From: an uncultured Collinsella sp.
Lineage (GTDB): Bacteria > Actinomycetota > Coriobacteriia > Coriobacteriales > Coriobacteriaceae
Direction of reading: 5' to 3'
Assembly: GCA_902470695.1 (NCBI GenBank)
Contig: CABRHH010000027.1
Span: 1 to 36,313 of the forward strand
DNA length: 36,313 nt
Shown here: piece by piece, positions 7,574 to 14,440 of the stretch
Layout of the letters: every line of letters starts with the position of its first letter
Position numbering within the stretch: the stretch's first letter is position 1
Notes under the pieces: generated by a model
What the model was told of the DNA's origin: nothing
Database searches by the model: none
The model's input: the letters and a program-made list of their open reading frames with translations, nothing else
Translations under genes and position numbers: made by a program

Positions 7574-8284
7574 TTAGGCCTCCATGAAGTTGCGCTGGAT
7601 GGCAGCATCGACCTTGACGCCGGGGCCCATCGTGGAAGAAACAGAAACGCTCTTGACGTACTTGCCCTTCGCGGAGGAGGGCTTCACGCGCAGGATCTCG
7701 GTGTAGAGCGCGCCATAGTTCTCGACGAGCTTCTCGATGTCGAAGGAGACGCGGCCCAGCGGCACGTGGCAGATGCCATAACGGTCGGCACGGTACTCCA
7801 CACGACCGGCCTTGAGCTCGGAGACCATCTTGGCGACCTCCATGGTCACGGTACCGAGCTTGGGGTTCGGCATGAGACCACGGGGGCCGAGGATCTTACC
7901 GATGCGGCCGACCTTGGCCATCATCATCGGGGTGGCGATGGCGGCGTCGAAGTTGATCTCGCCCTTCTGGATGGCGGCGATCAGGTCGTCGGAACCAACG
8001 ATGTCGGCACCGGCCTCCTGGGCCTGCTCAGCCTGAGCGCCCTCAGCGAACACGGCGACGCGAACGGTCTTGCCGGTGCCGTGGGGCAGGGAGATGGAGC
8101 CGCGAATGTTCTGATCGGCCTTGCGGGTGTCAACGCCCAGACGGAAGTGGACCTCAACGGTCTCATCGAACTTGGCGACGGAGATCTCCTTCACGAGCTT
8201 CAGTGCCTCGACGGGCGCATACAGCTTCGCGGAATCAACCTTGGCGGCCGCGGCGCGGAAATTCTTACCATGCTTCTGTGCCAT
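7574..8284 (-). CDS. rplA: Ribosomal protein L1
   Basis: Large-subunit protein of the L1 stalk, 236 aa (E. coli 234 aa). It binds 23S rRNA helices 76-78 and in many bacteria also represses translation of its own operon. The core motif GPRGLMPNPKLGTV and the region VGRIGKILGPRG are intact. The frame extends 15 codons upstream, but the start at 8284 (MAQKHGKNF) is preceded by AGGAGGTG and matches the normal N-terminus. It is the last gene of the secE-nusG-rplK-rplA block and is followed by a clear terminator. Gene order and sequence leave no doubt. Confidence 0.98.
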   Translation of the reverse strand: MAQKHGKNFRAAAAKVDSAKLYAPVEALKLVKEISVAKFDETVEVHFRLGVDTRKADQNIRGSISLPHGTGKTVRVAVFAEGAQAEQAQEAGADIVGSDDLIAAIQKGEINFDAAIATPMMMAKVGRIGKILGPRGLMPNPKLGTVTMEVAKMVSELKAGRVEYRADRYGICHVPLGRVSFDIEKLVENYGALYTEILRVKPSSAKGKYVKSVSVSSTMGPGVKVDAAIQRNFMEA

Positions 8285-8375
8285 AGTGAACACCTCCTGT
8301 GGTACCAACGGGCACGTGCCCTCCCACATCGAACGCGCAGGATGCGCGGGTTACAAACAAATACCGACGAGTGAG

Positions 8376-8804
8376 CTACTCGGCGATGGTGACGCCCATG
8401 GAACGAGCGGTGCCGGCCACGATCTTCTTGGCGGCATCGATGTCGTTCGCGTTGAGGTCGGGCATCTTGATCTCGGCGATCTTGGTGAGCTGCTCCTGGG
8501 AGAGCTCGCCGACCTTGTCACGCTGCGGAACGGCAGAACCGCTCTTCAGCTTGAGCTCCTTCTTGATGAGGTGAGCCGCCGGCGGGGTCTTGGTGACGAA
8601 GTCAAACGAACGGTCCTCGTAGACGGAGATGACCACGGGGATGATGTCGCCCATCTTGTCCTGCGTGGCAGCGTTGAACGCCTGGCAGAACTGCATGATG
8701 TTGACCTGAGCGGCACCGAGGGCAGGACCCACCGGAGGAGCCGGGTTAGCCTGACCGGCCGGGATCTGAAGCTTAATGACGGTGGCGATTTTCTTCTCAG
8801 CCAT
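8376..8804 (-). CDS. rplK: Ribosomal protein L11
   Basis: 142-residue protein of the GTPase-associated centre (usual length 141-142). It binds 23S rRNA helices 43-44 and contacts EF-G, EF-Tu and release factors. The N-terminal proline-rich segment QANPAPPVGPALG and the C-terminal RNA-binding region with GTARSMGVTI are conserved. The start at 8804 (MAEKKIATV) has AGGAAGG upstream; the seven residues of the longer open frame are not part of the family. It lies between nusG and rplA, as in most bacteria. Confidence 0.98.
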   Translation of the reverse strand: MAEKKIATVIKLQIPAGQANPAPPVGPALGAAQVNIMQFCQAFNAATQDKMGDIIPVVISVYEDRSFDFVTKTPPAAHLIKKELKLKSGSAVPQRDKVGELSQEQLTKIAEIKMPDLNANDIDAAKKIVAGTARSMGVTIAE

Positions 8805-8922
8805 GTCGAACCTTCCTAAACGCAATCACGTGAAACTATGTGACCAGCGCGGGCACGCTAGAAGCACGCAGCAGATGAGCGGTCTGCAGCGAAACGAGCA
8901 GCGCGGGAAACCAAAGGAGCCG

Positions 8923-9462
8923 CTAGGAGATAACGGCGATCTGATCGAACGTGAGCTCGACCGGGGTCTCGCGACCGAAAATCATGAGGGACACCTTGAT
9001 CTTGCCGGCCTCGGCGTTGACCTCGGACACCTCGCCATCGAAATCGGCCAGCGGGCCGGAGGTTACGCGGACCATGGTGCCGACCTCGATGTTGACAGCG
9101 GTGCGCTTGGGCGCGCCCGACGGATCGCTCTTGCGCATCATCTTGTTGAACTCATCGCGCGAGAGCGGAGCGGGCTTGTTGCCGTTGCCGCCGAGGAAAC
9201 CGGTGACGCCGGGGGTGTTGCGCACGCAGGTCCAAGAGTCATCGTCCATCTCCATGCGAACGAGCACATAGCCCGGGAAGATCTTGGAATCCTTGGTATC
9301 GCGCTTACCGCCCTCTTTGATCTCGGTAACACGCTCGGTGGGAATCTGAATATCGAAGATACGGTCCTGCATGCCCATGGTCTCGATGCGATGCTCGAGA
9401 TCGGACTTCACGCGGTTCTCATATCCCGAATAGGTGTGAACAACGTACCAACGCTTGGACAT
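8923..9462 (-). CDS. nusG: Transcription termination/antitermination factor NusG
   Basis: 179-residue RNA polymerase elongation factor. The NGN domain starts with WYVVHTYSGYENRVKSDLE and contains FPGYVLVRMEMDDDSW and the family block VRNTPGVTGFLGG. A linker leads to the KOW domain (GTMVRVTSGPLADFDGEVSE). The start is three bases after the secE stop, so the pair is almost certainly co-translated, the standard arrangement. Confidence 0.98.
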   Translation of the reverse strand: MSKRWYVVHTYSGYENRVKSDLEHRIETMGMQDRIFDIQIPTERVTEIKEGGKRDTKDSKIFPGYVLVRMEMDDDSWTCVRNTPGVTGFLGGNGNKPAPLSRDEFNKMMRKSDPSGAPKRTAVNIEVGTMVRVTSGPLADFDGEVSEVNAEAGKIKVSLMIFGRETPVELTFDQIAVIS

Positions 9463-9465
9463 CTG

Positions 9466-9822
9466 CTACCCCCTCAGACCGGCGAAGAGCACCAGGCCCT
9501 GACCGATCACAGCATCGAGGAGGGCGATGACAACGCCTACGACAATCAGCGAGACGCACACGGCAACAGAGTAGTTCAGCAGGTCCTTCTTGCTCGGCCA
9601 CACCACGCGCTTCATCTCGGAACGAACCGAGGTGAAATACGACTTCATGCGAGCAAAGAAACCGGGCTTCTCAGACTTGCTCTTGGAAGCCTTCTTGGCC
9701 GGCTTGGGCGCCTGCTTGGCGGCAACGGCCTTCTTGGTTGGGGCTTTGGAAGCCGCCACAGGAGCGGCCTTGGACTCGCTGACCTCAGCGGCCTTCTTCT
9801 TGCTGCTCTTCTTGTTGGCCAT
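9466..9822 (-). CDS. secE: Preprotein translocase subunit SecE
   Basis: Membrane subunit of the SecYEG translocon, 118 aa. The C-terminal 60 residues are the conserved SecE domain: amphipathic EMKRVVWPSKKDLLNYSV followed by one transmembrane helix (VCVSLIVVGVVIALLDAVIG). The first 50 residues are a lysine- and alanine-rich, low-complexity cytoplasmic extension, as often seen in actinobacterial SecE; only the single-helix form is present. It sits directly upstream of nusG. The start is the only in-frame ATG with an upstream purine-rich site (GGAGGTAAGG). Confidence 0.96.
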   Translation of the reverse strand: MANKKSSKKKAAEVSESKAAPVAASKAPTKKAVAAKQAPKPAKKASKSKSEKPGFFARMKSYFTSVRSEMKRVVWPSKKDLLNYSVAVCVSLIVVGVVIALLDAVIGQGLVLFAGLRG

Positions 9823-9858
9823 TGACCTTACCTCCGCGCTATGCGCTTAACGTAGAAA

Positions 9859-9885
9859 CCGTAAGCCTCGCGAGGAGGCTTACGG
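9859..9885 (-). terminator. Hairpin between tRNA-Trp and secE (attenuator-like)
   Basis: A perfect 11-bp stem CCGTAAGCCTC / GAGGCTTACGG with a 5-base loop, followed on the minus strand by TTTCTACG. It lies just 10 bases after the tRNA CCA end and before the secE ribosome site. It could terminate some transcripts, or mark the end of tRNA processing. Confidence 0.5.
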
Positions 9886-9894
9886 ATAAAAGAC

Positions 9895-9970
9895 TGGCAC
9901 GCCAGGAAGGACTCGAACCCTCAACACTCGGTTTTGGAGACCGATGCTCTACCAATTGAACTACTGGCGT
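9895..9970 (-). tRNA. tRNA-Trp (anticodon CCA)
   Basis: 76 nucleotides including an encoded CCA end. The acceptor stem ACGCCAG / CTGGCGT is fully paired, with discriminator G. The anticodon arm is TCGGT-CTCCAAA-ACCGA, giving anticodon CCA. The T arm contains GGTTCGAGTCC. It lies between rpmG and secE, a placement known from several bacterial lineages. Confidence 0.97.
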
Positions 9971-9982
9971 ATATACAAGAGA

Positions 9983-10132
9983 CTAACGGGTCTCTTTGTG
10001 AACGGTGTGCTTATGGCACCAAGGGCAATACTTCTTGATCTCCATACGATCAGGCATGTTTGCCTTGTTCTTCGTCGTGTTGTAATTACGACGCTTGCAC
10101 TCGGTGCAAGCCAGGGTAACCATAGTGCGCAT
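9983..10132 (-). CDS. rpmG: Ribosomal protein L33
   Basis: 49-residue large-subunit protein (normal length). It is the zinc-binding form, with both CxxC pairs: LACTECKRRNY and KYCPWCHKH. The start at 10132 (MRTMVTLACTEC) gives the standard length; GGAGGT lies 11 bases upstream, slightly distant. A second ATG three codons later would have an even longer spacing. It is co-directional with tuf and tRNA-Trp. Confidence 0.96.
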   Translation of the reverse strand: MRTMVTLACTECKRRNYNTTKNKANMPDRMEIKKYCPWCHKHTVHKETR

Positions 10133-10304
10133 GTGAACTGAAACCTCCATTGACCGCCCATGTGCGGGCACGGTCGTTTACGATAGCATTTCGCTTCGTA
10201 TCCTGTCAATGCCGGCTGTATTGCCGTGCCTATTCTGCAGATTCGTTCCACATCTACAGCGCACGCGCGACAATGCAAACCGTCAACTGCTACGAGAACA
10301 GCCG

Positions 10305-10340
10305 GAAAAGAACCCGGTACCCCGAAAGGTACCGGGTTCT
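10305..10340 (-). terminator. Rho-independent terminator of tuf
   Basis: A perfect 13-bp stem, AGAACCCGGTACC / GGTACCGGGTTCT, with a 6-base loop. On the minus strand it is followed by TTTTCC. It lies 24 bases after the tuf stop, so rpmG probably has its own promoter in the 10133-10304 interval or depends on read-through. Confidence 0.92.
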
Positions 10341-10363
10341 ACAAGCAACCGATAAACGGTTTG

Positions 10364-11554
10364 TTACTTGATGATGGTGGAGACGATGCCCGAACCAACG
10401 GTGTGGCCACCCTCGCGAATAGCGAAGCGCAGGCCCTCCTCCATGGCGATCGGGTGGATGAGCTCGCCCTCGATGGTGACGTGGTCACCAGGCATGGCCA
10501 TCTCGGTGCCCTCGGGCAGCTTGACGGAGCCGGTCACGTCAGTGGTACGGAAGTAGAACTGCGGACGGTAGCCGTTGAAGAACGGGGTGTGACGACCGCC
10601 CTCCTCCTTGGTGAGAACGTAAATCTCGCCGGTGAACTGGGTGTGCGGGGTAACGGAACCCGGCTTGCACAGAACCTGGCCGCGCTCGATGTCCTCGCGC
10701 TTGACGCCACGGAGCAGAATACCGACGTTGTCGCCAGCCTCGCAGAAGTCCATGGACTTACGGAACATCTCGATGCCGGTGGCGACGGAGGAAGCGGTCT
10801 CCTTGATGCCGACGATCTCGACCTGGTCGTTGAGCTTGAGCTCGCCGCGCTCGACACGACCGGTAGCAACGGTACCACGACCGGAAATGGTCATGACGTC
10901 CTCGACAGCCATCAGGAACGGCTTCTCGTTGTCGCGCTCCGGGGTCGGGATGTACTCGTCGACGGCAGCCATGAGCTCGCGGATAGCGTCCATCCACTTG
11001 GCCTCGCCGTTGAGGGCGCCCAGAGCGGAACCGCGGATGATCGGCAGGTCGTCGCCCGGGAAGTCGTACTCGGAGAGCAGGTCGCGGGTCTCCATCTCGA
11101 CGAGGTCGATGAGCTCGTCATCGTCGACCATGTCGCACTTGTTCAGGAAGACGACGATGTAGGGGACGCCGACCTGACGGGCGAGCAGGATGTGCTCGCG
11201 GGTCTGAGCCATCGGGCCGTCGGTGGCGGCGATGACCAGGATAGCGCCGTCCATCTGGGCAGCACCGGAGATCATGTTCTTGACGTAGTCGGCGTGGCCG
11301 GGGCAGTCAACGTGAGCGTAGTGGCGGTTGGCCGTCTCGTACTCAACGTGGGCGACGGAGATCGTAATACCACGCTCGCGCTCCTCGGGAGCCTTGTCGA
11401 TGTTCTCGAACGCGGTGAAGTCGGCCTTGCAGCCCTCGGTCTCGGAGAGAACCTTGGTGATGGCTGCCGTCAGGGTCGTCTTGCCATGGTCAACGTGACC
11501 GATGGTGCCGATGTTAACATGCGGCTTGGTGCGCTCGAACTTTTCCTTGGCCAT
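10364..11554 (-). CDS. tuf: Elongation factor Tu
   Basis: GTPase that delivers aminoacyl-tRNA to the ribosome; 396 aa, as usual. The motifs are P-loop GHVDHGKTTL, switch II DCPGHADYVKNMI, G4 NKCDMVDD and SALGALNG. Domain III residues such as GGRHTPFFNGYRPQFYFRTTDVTG are intact. The start at 11554 (MAKEKFERTKPHVN) has GGAGGAGG upstream. The 25-codon open extension is not part of the protein. It follows three tRNA genes and precedes rpmG, not the str operon (rpsL-rpsG-fusA). It may be the second tuf copy or the only one; that cannot be seen here. Confidence 0.98.
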   Translation of the reverse strand: MAKEKFERTKPHVNIGTIGHVDHGKTTLTAAITKVLSETEGCKADFTAFENIDKAPEERERGITISVAHVEYETANRHYAHVDCPGHADYVKNMISGAAQMDGAILVIAATDGPMAQTREHILLARQVGVPYIVVFLNKCDMVDDDELIDLVEMETRDLLSEYDFPGDDLPIIRGSALGALNGEAKWMDAIRELMAAVDEYIPTPERDNEKPFLMAVEDVMTISGRGTVATGRVERGELKLNDQVEIVGIKETASSVATGIEMFRKSMDFCEAGDNVGILLRGVKREDIERGQVLCKPGSVTPHTQFTGEIYVLTKEEGGRHTPFFNGYRPQFYFRTTDVTGSVKLPEGTEMAMPGDHVTIEGELIHPIAMEEGLRFAIREGGHTVGSGIVSTIIK

Positions 11555-11649
11555 GAAGCCCTCCTCCTTAAGGTCGCCCCCGTTTGGGGCTACGCCTTCC
11601 TTAACTCTAAGCGGCCCCCTTGTTGCCAAGGGAAGCCGCCTTAGTTACC

Positions 11650-11726
11650 TGGTAGCGGTGACTGGATTCGAACCAGTGACAACACGGGTATGAACCGTGC
11701 GCTCTGACCAACTGAGCTACACCGCC
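11650..11726 (-). tRNA. tRNA-Met (anticodon CAT, elongator type)
   Basis: 77 nucleotides with an encoded CCA. The anticodon arm is CACGG-TTCATAC-CCGTG. The initiator features (three G-C pairs under the anticodon and an unpaired 1-72 end) are absent; the first pair is G-T. A CAT tRNA modified to lysidine (Ile2) cannot be strictly excluded, but the arms resemble elongator tRNA-Met. Confidence 0.93.
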
Positions 11727-11730
11727 AAAG

Positions 11731-11806
11731 TGGAGCCTGCAACCAGACTTGAACTGGTGACCTCTTCGTTACCAACGAAGTGCTCTACCGACTGAGCTAT
11801 ACAGGC
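11731..11806 (-). tRNA. tRNA-Thr (anticodon GGT)
   Basis: 76 nucleotides with an encoded CCA. The acceptor stem is GCCTGTA / TGCAGGC, and the anticodon arm CTTCG-TTGGTAA-CGAAG gives anticodon GGT. It lies four bases upstream of tRNA-Met, so the tRNAs are processed from one transcript. Confidence 0.96.
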
Positions 11807-11811
11807 CTGAC

Positions 11812-11895
11812 TGGTGGGGATGATAGGACTCGAACCTATGAACCCAGAGGGAGCGGATTTACAGTCCGCCGCAGTTGCCGCTGTGCCACATCCCC
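11812..11895 (-). tRNA. tRNA-Tyr (anticodon GTA)
   Basis: 84 nucleotides with an encoded CCA and a long variable arm, as expected of class II tRNAs. The acceptor stem is GGGGATG / CATCCCC; the anticodon arm GCGGA-CTGTAAA-TCCGC reads GTA. It is the first gene of the tRNA-tuf transcript. Confidence 0.97.
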
Positions 11896-11956
11896 AGTCT
11901 GTCAATACCTGCAACCAAGGGGCGGTTTTTGCCGCTTCTCGTTCGCAAGCAGGAGA

Positions 11957-11986
11957 ATAGTACGCCGCCTTGCGGCATCGTGTCAA
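11957..11986 (-). promoter_or_regulatory. Promoter of the tRNA-Tyr/Thr/Met-tuf operon
   Basis: On the minus strand a perfect -35 TTGACA (11981-11986) and a -10 TACTAT (11957-11962) are separated by 18 bases. The start would fall about 55 bases before tRNA-Tyr. It is the best sigma70-type promoter in the window, as expected for a strongly expressed tRNA-tuf operon. Confidence 0.8.
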
Positions 11987-12225
11987 TAACTCTTCTACAA
12001 TACACGCCTTCGGGCGTATCGCATCGCAGGTAAACGGTGGATAGCTTGTGAATCTCCCTGGATTCCAGCTGTTCGGAGTGCTGTACTGAGCGGTGTTCAT
12101 GCACCGATTGCAATCGGTTTTATCCCCGGCCCGTCACCGCCTCTCCAATCAATCTGGAACCAGCCCATGCCAAGCCAACCCCCGTGCGTCCCGCACCGGG
12201 CGACGCTACGCGGTGCACGGCCAGC

Positions 12226-12254
12226 TTGCGCACCAGCCCCGCATCAAGTATCCT
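12226..12254 (+). promoter_or_regulatory. Possible promoter of tRNA-Thr(TGT)
   Basis: TTGCGC (12226-12231) and TATCCT (12249-12254) with a 17-base spacer sit just before the tRNA, giving a very short 5' leader. Both hexamers deviate from consensus. The rest of 11987-12225 shows no feature I can support. Confidence 0.4.
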
Positions 12255-12263
12255 TGACGGCGC

Positions 12264-12338
12264 GCCAGCGTGGCTCAACGGTAGAGCAACTGATTTGTAA
12301 TCAGTGGGTTGCGGGTTCGATTCCTGTCGCTGGCTCCA
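12264..12338 (+). tRNA. tRNA-Thr (anticodon TGT)
   Basis: 75 nucleotides with an encoded CCA. The acceptor stem is GCCAGCG / CGCTGGC; the anticodon arm ACTGA-TTTGTAA-TCAGT reads TGT. It lies alone on the plus strand, facing the opposite way from the tuf-linked tRNAs. Confidence 0.96.
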
Positions 12339-12349
12339 CGGTAGCGCAT

Positions 12350-12389
12350 GCGGGCTCGGTGCCATCACGGTGCCGGGCCCGCTTCTTTT
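12350..12389 (+). terminator. Terminator after tRNA-Thr(TGT)
   Basis: A 14-bp stem with three G-T pairs (GCGGGCTCGGTGCC facing GGTGCCGGGCCCGC) and a 5-base loop, followed by TTCTTTT. It sits between the tRNA and the convergent rae1 end and may serve both strands. Confidence 0.8.
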
Positions 12390-13077
12390 AACGGCCGCGA
12401 ATGGCCTTGAGCTTCGCGAGCGATTCCGGCGACAGGCGGCTGCCCAGCGTCAGCTTGATGTCGACCAGCTCGTCGCGCGTCCGCTCGAAATCGCGGCTCA
12501 TCTCCTCAATCTCATCGACCAGCATACGCGACGAGATGCGTGCCACGCCTTTGCCCATGACCGTAGCCTGGATCATCGCGTCGCTCGTCACCACCGAGCA
12601 CGCCCTCCCCTGTTCGCGCGCCTCGGTGCACAGGTCCTGAATCACGGTGTCCGCCGTCACGCCCGTGGGCGAGAACACAACCCGCACCCCGCCCTGGGGC
12701 AGGTTCGGCCGATCGGGCGACACGTTGCCCGCAGCATCGAACACCACGACGGCGTCGTACTGTCGACCGGCGAACGCAGCCACATCGCCGATCAGCGCAG
12801 TGCGCGCCCGCTCGTAGACATCGCTCGAATAGGGGTGATCGCCGCGGTCGAACATGAGCTTCTCGTATTTGGGCGTGGCGTGGATGACGTTGTAGCCGTC
12901 GACAACGAGCAGCTCCTTCATGCCCGCCCGCGCCCCACGCGGAGGCACCGGGGTCGCCGCGGGGCCAAGGTCGGCAAACGCGTTGCCCACGCCATAGGTG
13001 CTTGCCTCGACGATCGGCCGCGCCGACCCCTCGCCGAAACGCTTCGCCTTCGACTTTGCACGATTCTTCTTGGTCAT
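12388..13077 (-). CDS. rae1: NYN-domain endoribonuclease (YacP/Rae1 family)
   Basis: 229-residue protein with a PIN-like NYN nuclease fold. In B. subtilis the YacP/Rae1 protein enters the ribosomal A site and cleaves certain mRNAs. The domain starts with MKELLVVDGYNVIHATPKYE (about residue 53), whose Asp in VVDGYN is a metal ligand. It continues with DAVVVFDAAGN, GVRVVFSPTGVTADTVIQDL and VVTSDAMIQATV. The first 50 residues are a basic, poorly conserved extension absent from the 170-aa B. subtilis protein. The start is four bases after the rlmB stop, so the two are translationally linked. The order rlmB-rae1 followed by rpmG-secE-nusG matches B. subtilis. Confidence 0.88.
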   Translation of the reverse strand: MTKKNRAKSKAKRFGEGSARPIVEASTYGVGNAFADLGPAATPVPPRGARAGMKELLVVDGYNVIHATPKYEKLMFDRGDHPYSSDVYERARTALIGDVAAFAGRQYDAVVVFDAAGNVSPDRPNLPQGGVRVVFSPTGVTADTVIQDLCTEAREQGRACSVVTSDAMIQATVMGKGVARISSRMLVDEIEEMSRDFERTRDELVDIKLTLGSRLSPESLAKLKAIRGR

Positions 13078-13081
13078 GGCG

Positions 13082-14140
13082 CTATGCACCCGCCTTCGCC
13101 GCGCCATCGGGCAGCGCGTCGATGTTGCGCCTGAGCCATTCGAAGCTCAGCGCGGTGGCAGCCTGGGCCACGTTCAGGCTCTCGGTGGCGCCGAGCTGCG
13201 GAAGCTTGGTGAGGAAGTCGCACTTCTCCAAGACCAGGCGGCTTATGCCATCGCCCTCGGACCCCATGACGAGCGCTACGCGCCCCTCAAAGGGAGCGTC
13301 CCAGCACACCCCGTTGGCGTGCTCGGAGGCGCCGCAGGCCCAAAAACCGGCGGCCTTCAGATCGTCGAGCGCACGCGCGATGTTGGGCACCCGCGCGATC
13401 GGCAGGTGCATGACGGCACCGGCGCTCGTCTTGTAGGTGGCCACCGTGACCTCGGCGGCGCGCTTTGCCGGGATGACGACGCCCGTCGCGCCCACAACCT
13501 CCGCGGAGCGCACGATCGCGCCGAAGTTGCCGGCATCGGTCACGTGGTCGAGCACCATCACGAGCGCCGGGGCGTCCGCGGGTGCGGCGGCGATGATGTC
13601 GGCGAGCTCCGCATATGGGAAGGCGCCGACCTCAAGCGCGATGCCCTGGTGGGCACCATGGCTGGAGAGCTCGTCGAGCAGCGTGCGGGGCACGTGCTTG
13701 ATGCGGACGCCGGCGGCGGCCAGGTTGTCTGCGAGCCCGCGGATAGTCGGCTCGTCCTCCACACCCTGTGCGATCAGTGCGCGCTTGATGGGAAAGCCGG
13801 TGCGCAGGGCTTCGGCCGCTGCGCGACGGCCTTCGATGAAGGTGCCGGTGGCGGGGCGGTCGCCACGCGAGGCGCGGGCGCTCCCGTCGGCGCAATGGGC
13901 ATGCGCGCGTGTCCCTGCGCGTTCCCCCGTCCCGCGCTGCCGGAAGCGTCCACCGCGATCGGAGCTCCTCGGCCCATCGGAGTTCGCGCGCCCGCTCGGC
14001 CTGCCCTGTCGACCAGGAGCGTCGGGGCGACCGGCACCCGTACGAGCGCGGCCTTGCGCACTTTTGCCGCGCGTACCGTCCGCCCGCCTGGACCCATCGG
14101 TATAGTCAGAGCGCTTTTGCGAGCGCCTCTTGTCTGCCAT
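13082..14140 (-). CDS. rlmB: 23S rRNA 2'-O-methyltransferase (RlmB/TrmH family)
   Basis: SpoU/TrmH (SPOUT) methyltransferase of 352 aa. RlmB methylates G2251 of 23S rRNA with SAM; the exact target is inferred from synteny. The substrate-binding domain begins at TFIEGRRAAAEALRTG (about residue 100). The catalytic domain has the three SPOUT motifs: LDHVTDAGNFGAIVRSAEVV, then ALVMGSEGDGISRLV and LPQLGATESLNVAQAATAL, which hold the trefoil-knot cofactor site. The first 95 residues are an Arg/Gly/Ser-rich disordered extension, probably for RNA contact; E. coli RlmB (243 aa) lacks it. AAAGGAGG precedes the start. Upstream synteny (cysS) is broken by the island. Confidence 0.93.
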   Translation of the reverse strand: MADKRRSQKRSDYTDGSRRADGTRGKSAQGRARTGAGRPDAPGRQGRPSGRANSDGPRSSDRGGRFRQRGTGERAGTRAHAHCADGSARASRGDRPATGTFIEGRRAAAEALRTGFPIKRALIAQGVEDEPTIRGLADNLAAAGVRIKHVPRTLLDELSSHGAHQGIALEVGAFPYAELADIIAAAPADAPALVMVLDHVTDAGNFGAIVRSAEVVGATGVVIPAKRAAEVTVATYKTSAGAVMHLPIARVPNIARALDDLKAAGFWACGASEHANGVCWDAPFEGRVALVMGSEGDGISRLVLEKCDFLTKLPQLGATESLNVAQAATALSFEWLRRNIDALPDGAAKAGA

Positions 14141-14330
14141 GCCAGCCTCCTTTGCGGCCTGTTCGTTTCCGCATGGTATTCTCTCATGTTCTCAGCGACG
14201 CGCTCGGGCTTGTTTGCCCAAGGACAGGATCGGCGCAAAATCGCCGCCGAGCGGGCGGGCACGGCGGGCGGGGCGGCGGGCACGGTGAGTGGGGCGACGG
14301 GCACGGTGAGTGGGGCGACGTGCACGCGGG

Positions 14331-14358
14331 CGTACGAAACGACCCCGTCCCCAAATTG
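14331..14358 (-). repeat. GGGGACGGGGTCG-family element
   Basis: Plus strand reads GTACGAAACGACCCCGTCCC followed by CAAATTG. One of ten copies of this element in the window. It abuts the 58-bp direct repeat. Confidence 0.75.
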
Positions 14359-14414
14359 TGCGTCGAAAGATCTTTCGTTGCACTTTTATCTGCGTCGAAA
14401 GACCTTTCGTTGTA
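14357..14414. repeat. 58-bp island-flanking direct repeat, left copy
   Basis: Matches 24112-24169 at 55 of 58 positions in the same orientation. Each copy contains two palindromic sites, CGAAAG-NN-CTTTCG, exactly 32 bases apart (14364-14377 and 14396-14409). In this copy the second palindrome is directly followed by TATATT and then the ribosome site of the AlbA_2 gene, so it may also be that gene's promoter/operator. Confidence 0.8.
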
Positions 14415-14440
14415 TATTGATTGCGGAGAAAGGAGCACCG

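Larger units (their letters stand above)
14141..14440. repeat. Repeat-rich spacer at left edge of the island
   Basis: No gene in 300 bases. It holds three tandem copies of a GC-rich 21-mer (start GGGCACGGTGAGTGGGGCGAC, the first copy degenerate) at about 14258-14320, then one GGGGACGGGGTCG-family element (about 14331-14358), then the 58-bp repeat with two CGAAAG…CTTTCG palindromes. Composition changes from very GC-rich on the left to AT-richer on the right, which marks the island edge. Confidence 0.7.

Noticed and set aside
10226..11644. Large plus-strand open frame opposite tuf (and similar frames opposite rplA, clpC, pepD, disA)
   Set aside because: These are shadows of highly expressed, strongly codon-biased minus-strand genes; the translations show no domain and no ribosome sites.
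12998..14440. A 480-codon N-terminal extension of the AlbA_2 protein
   Set aside because: The extension is antisense to rlmB and rae1 and to GC-rich repeats; the conserved domain and a ribosome site begin at 14441.
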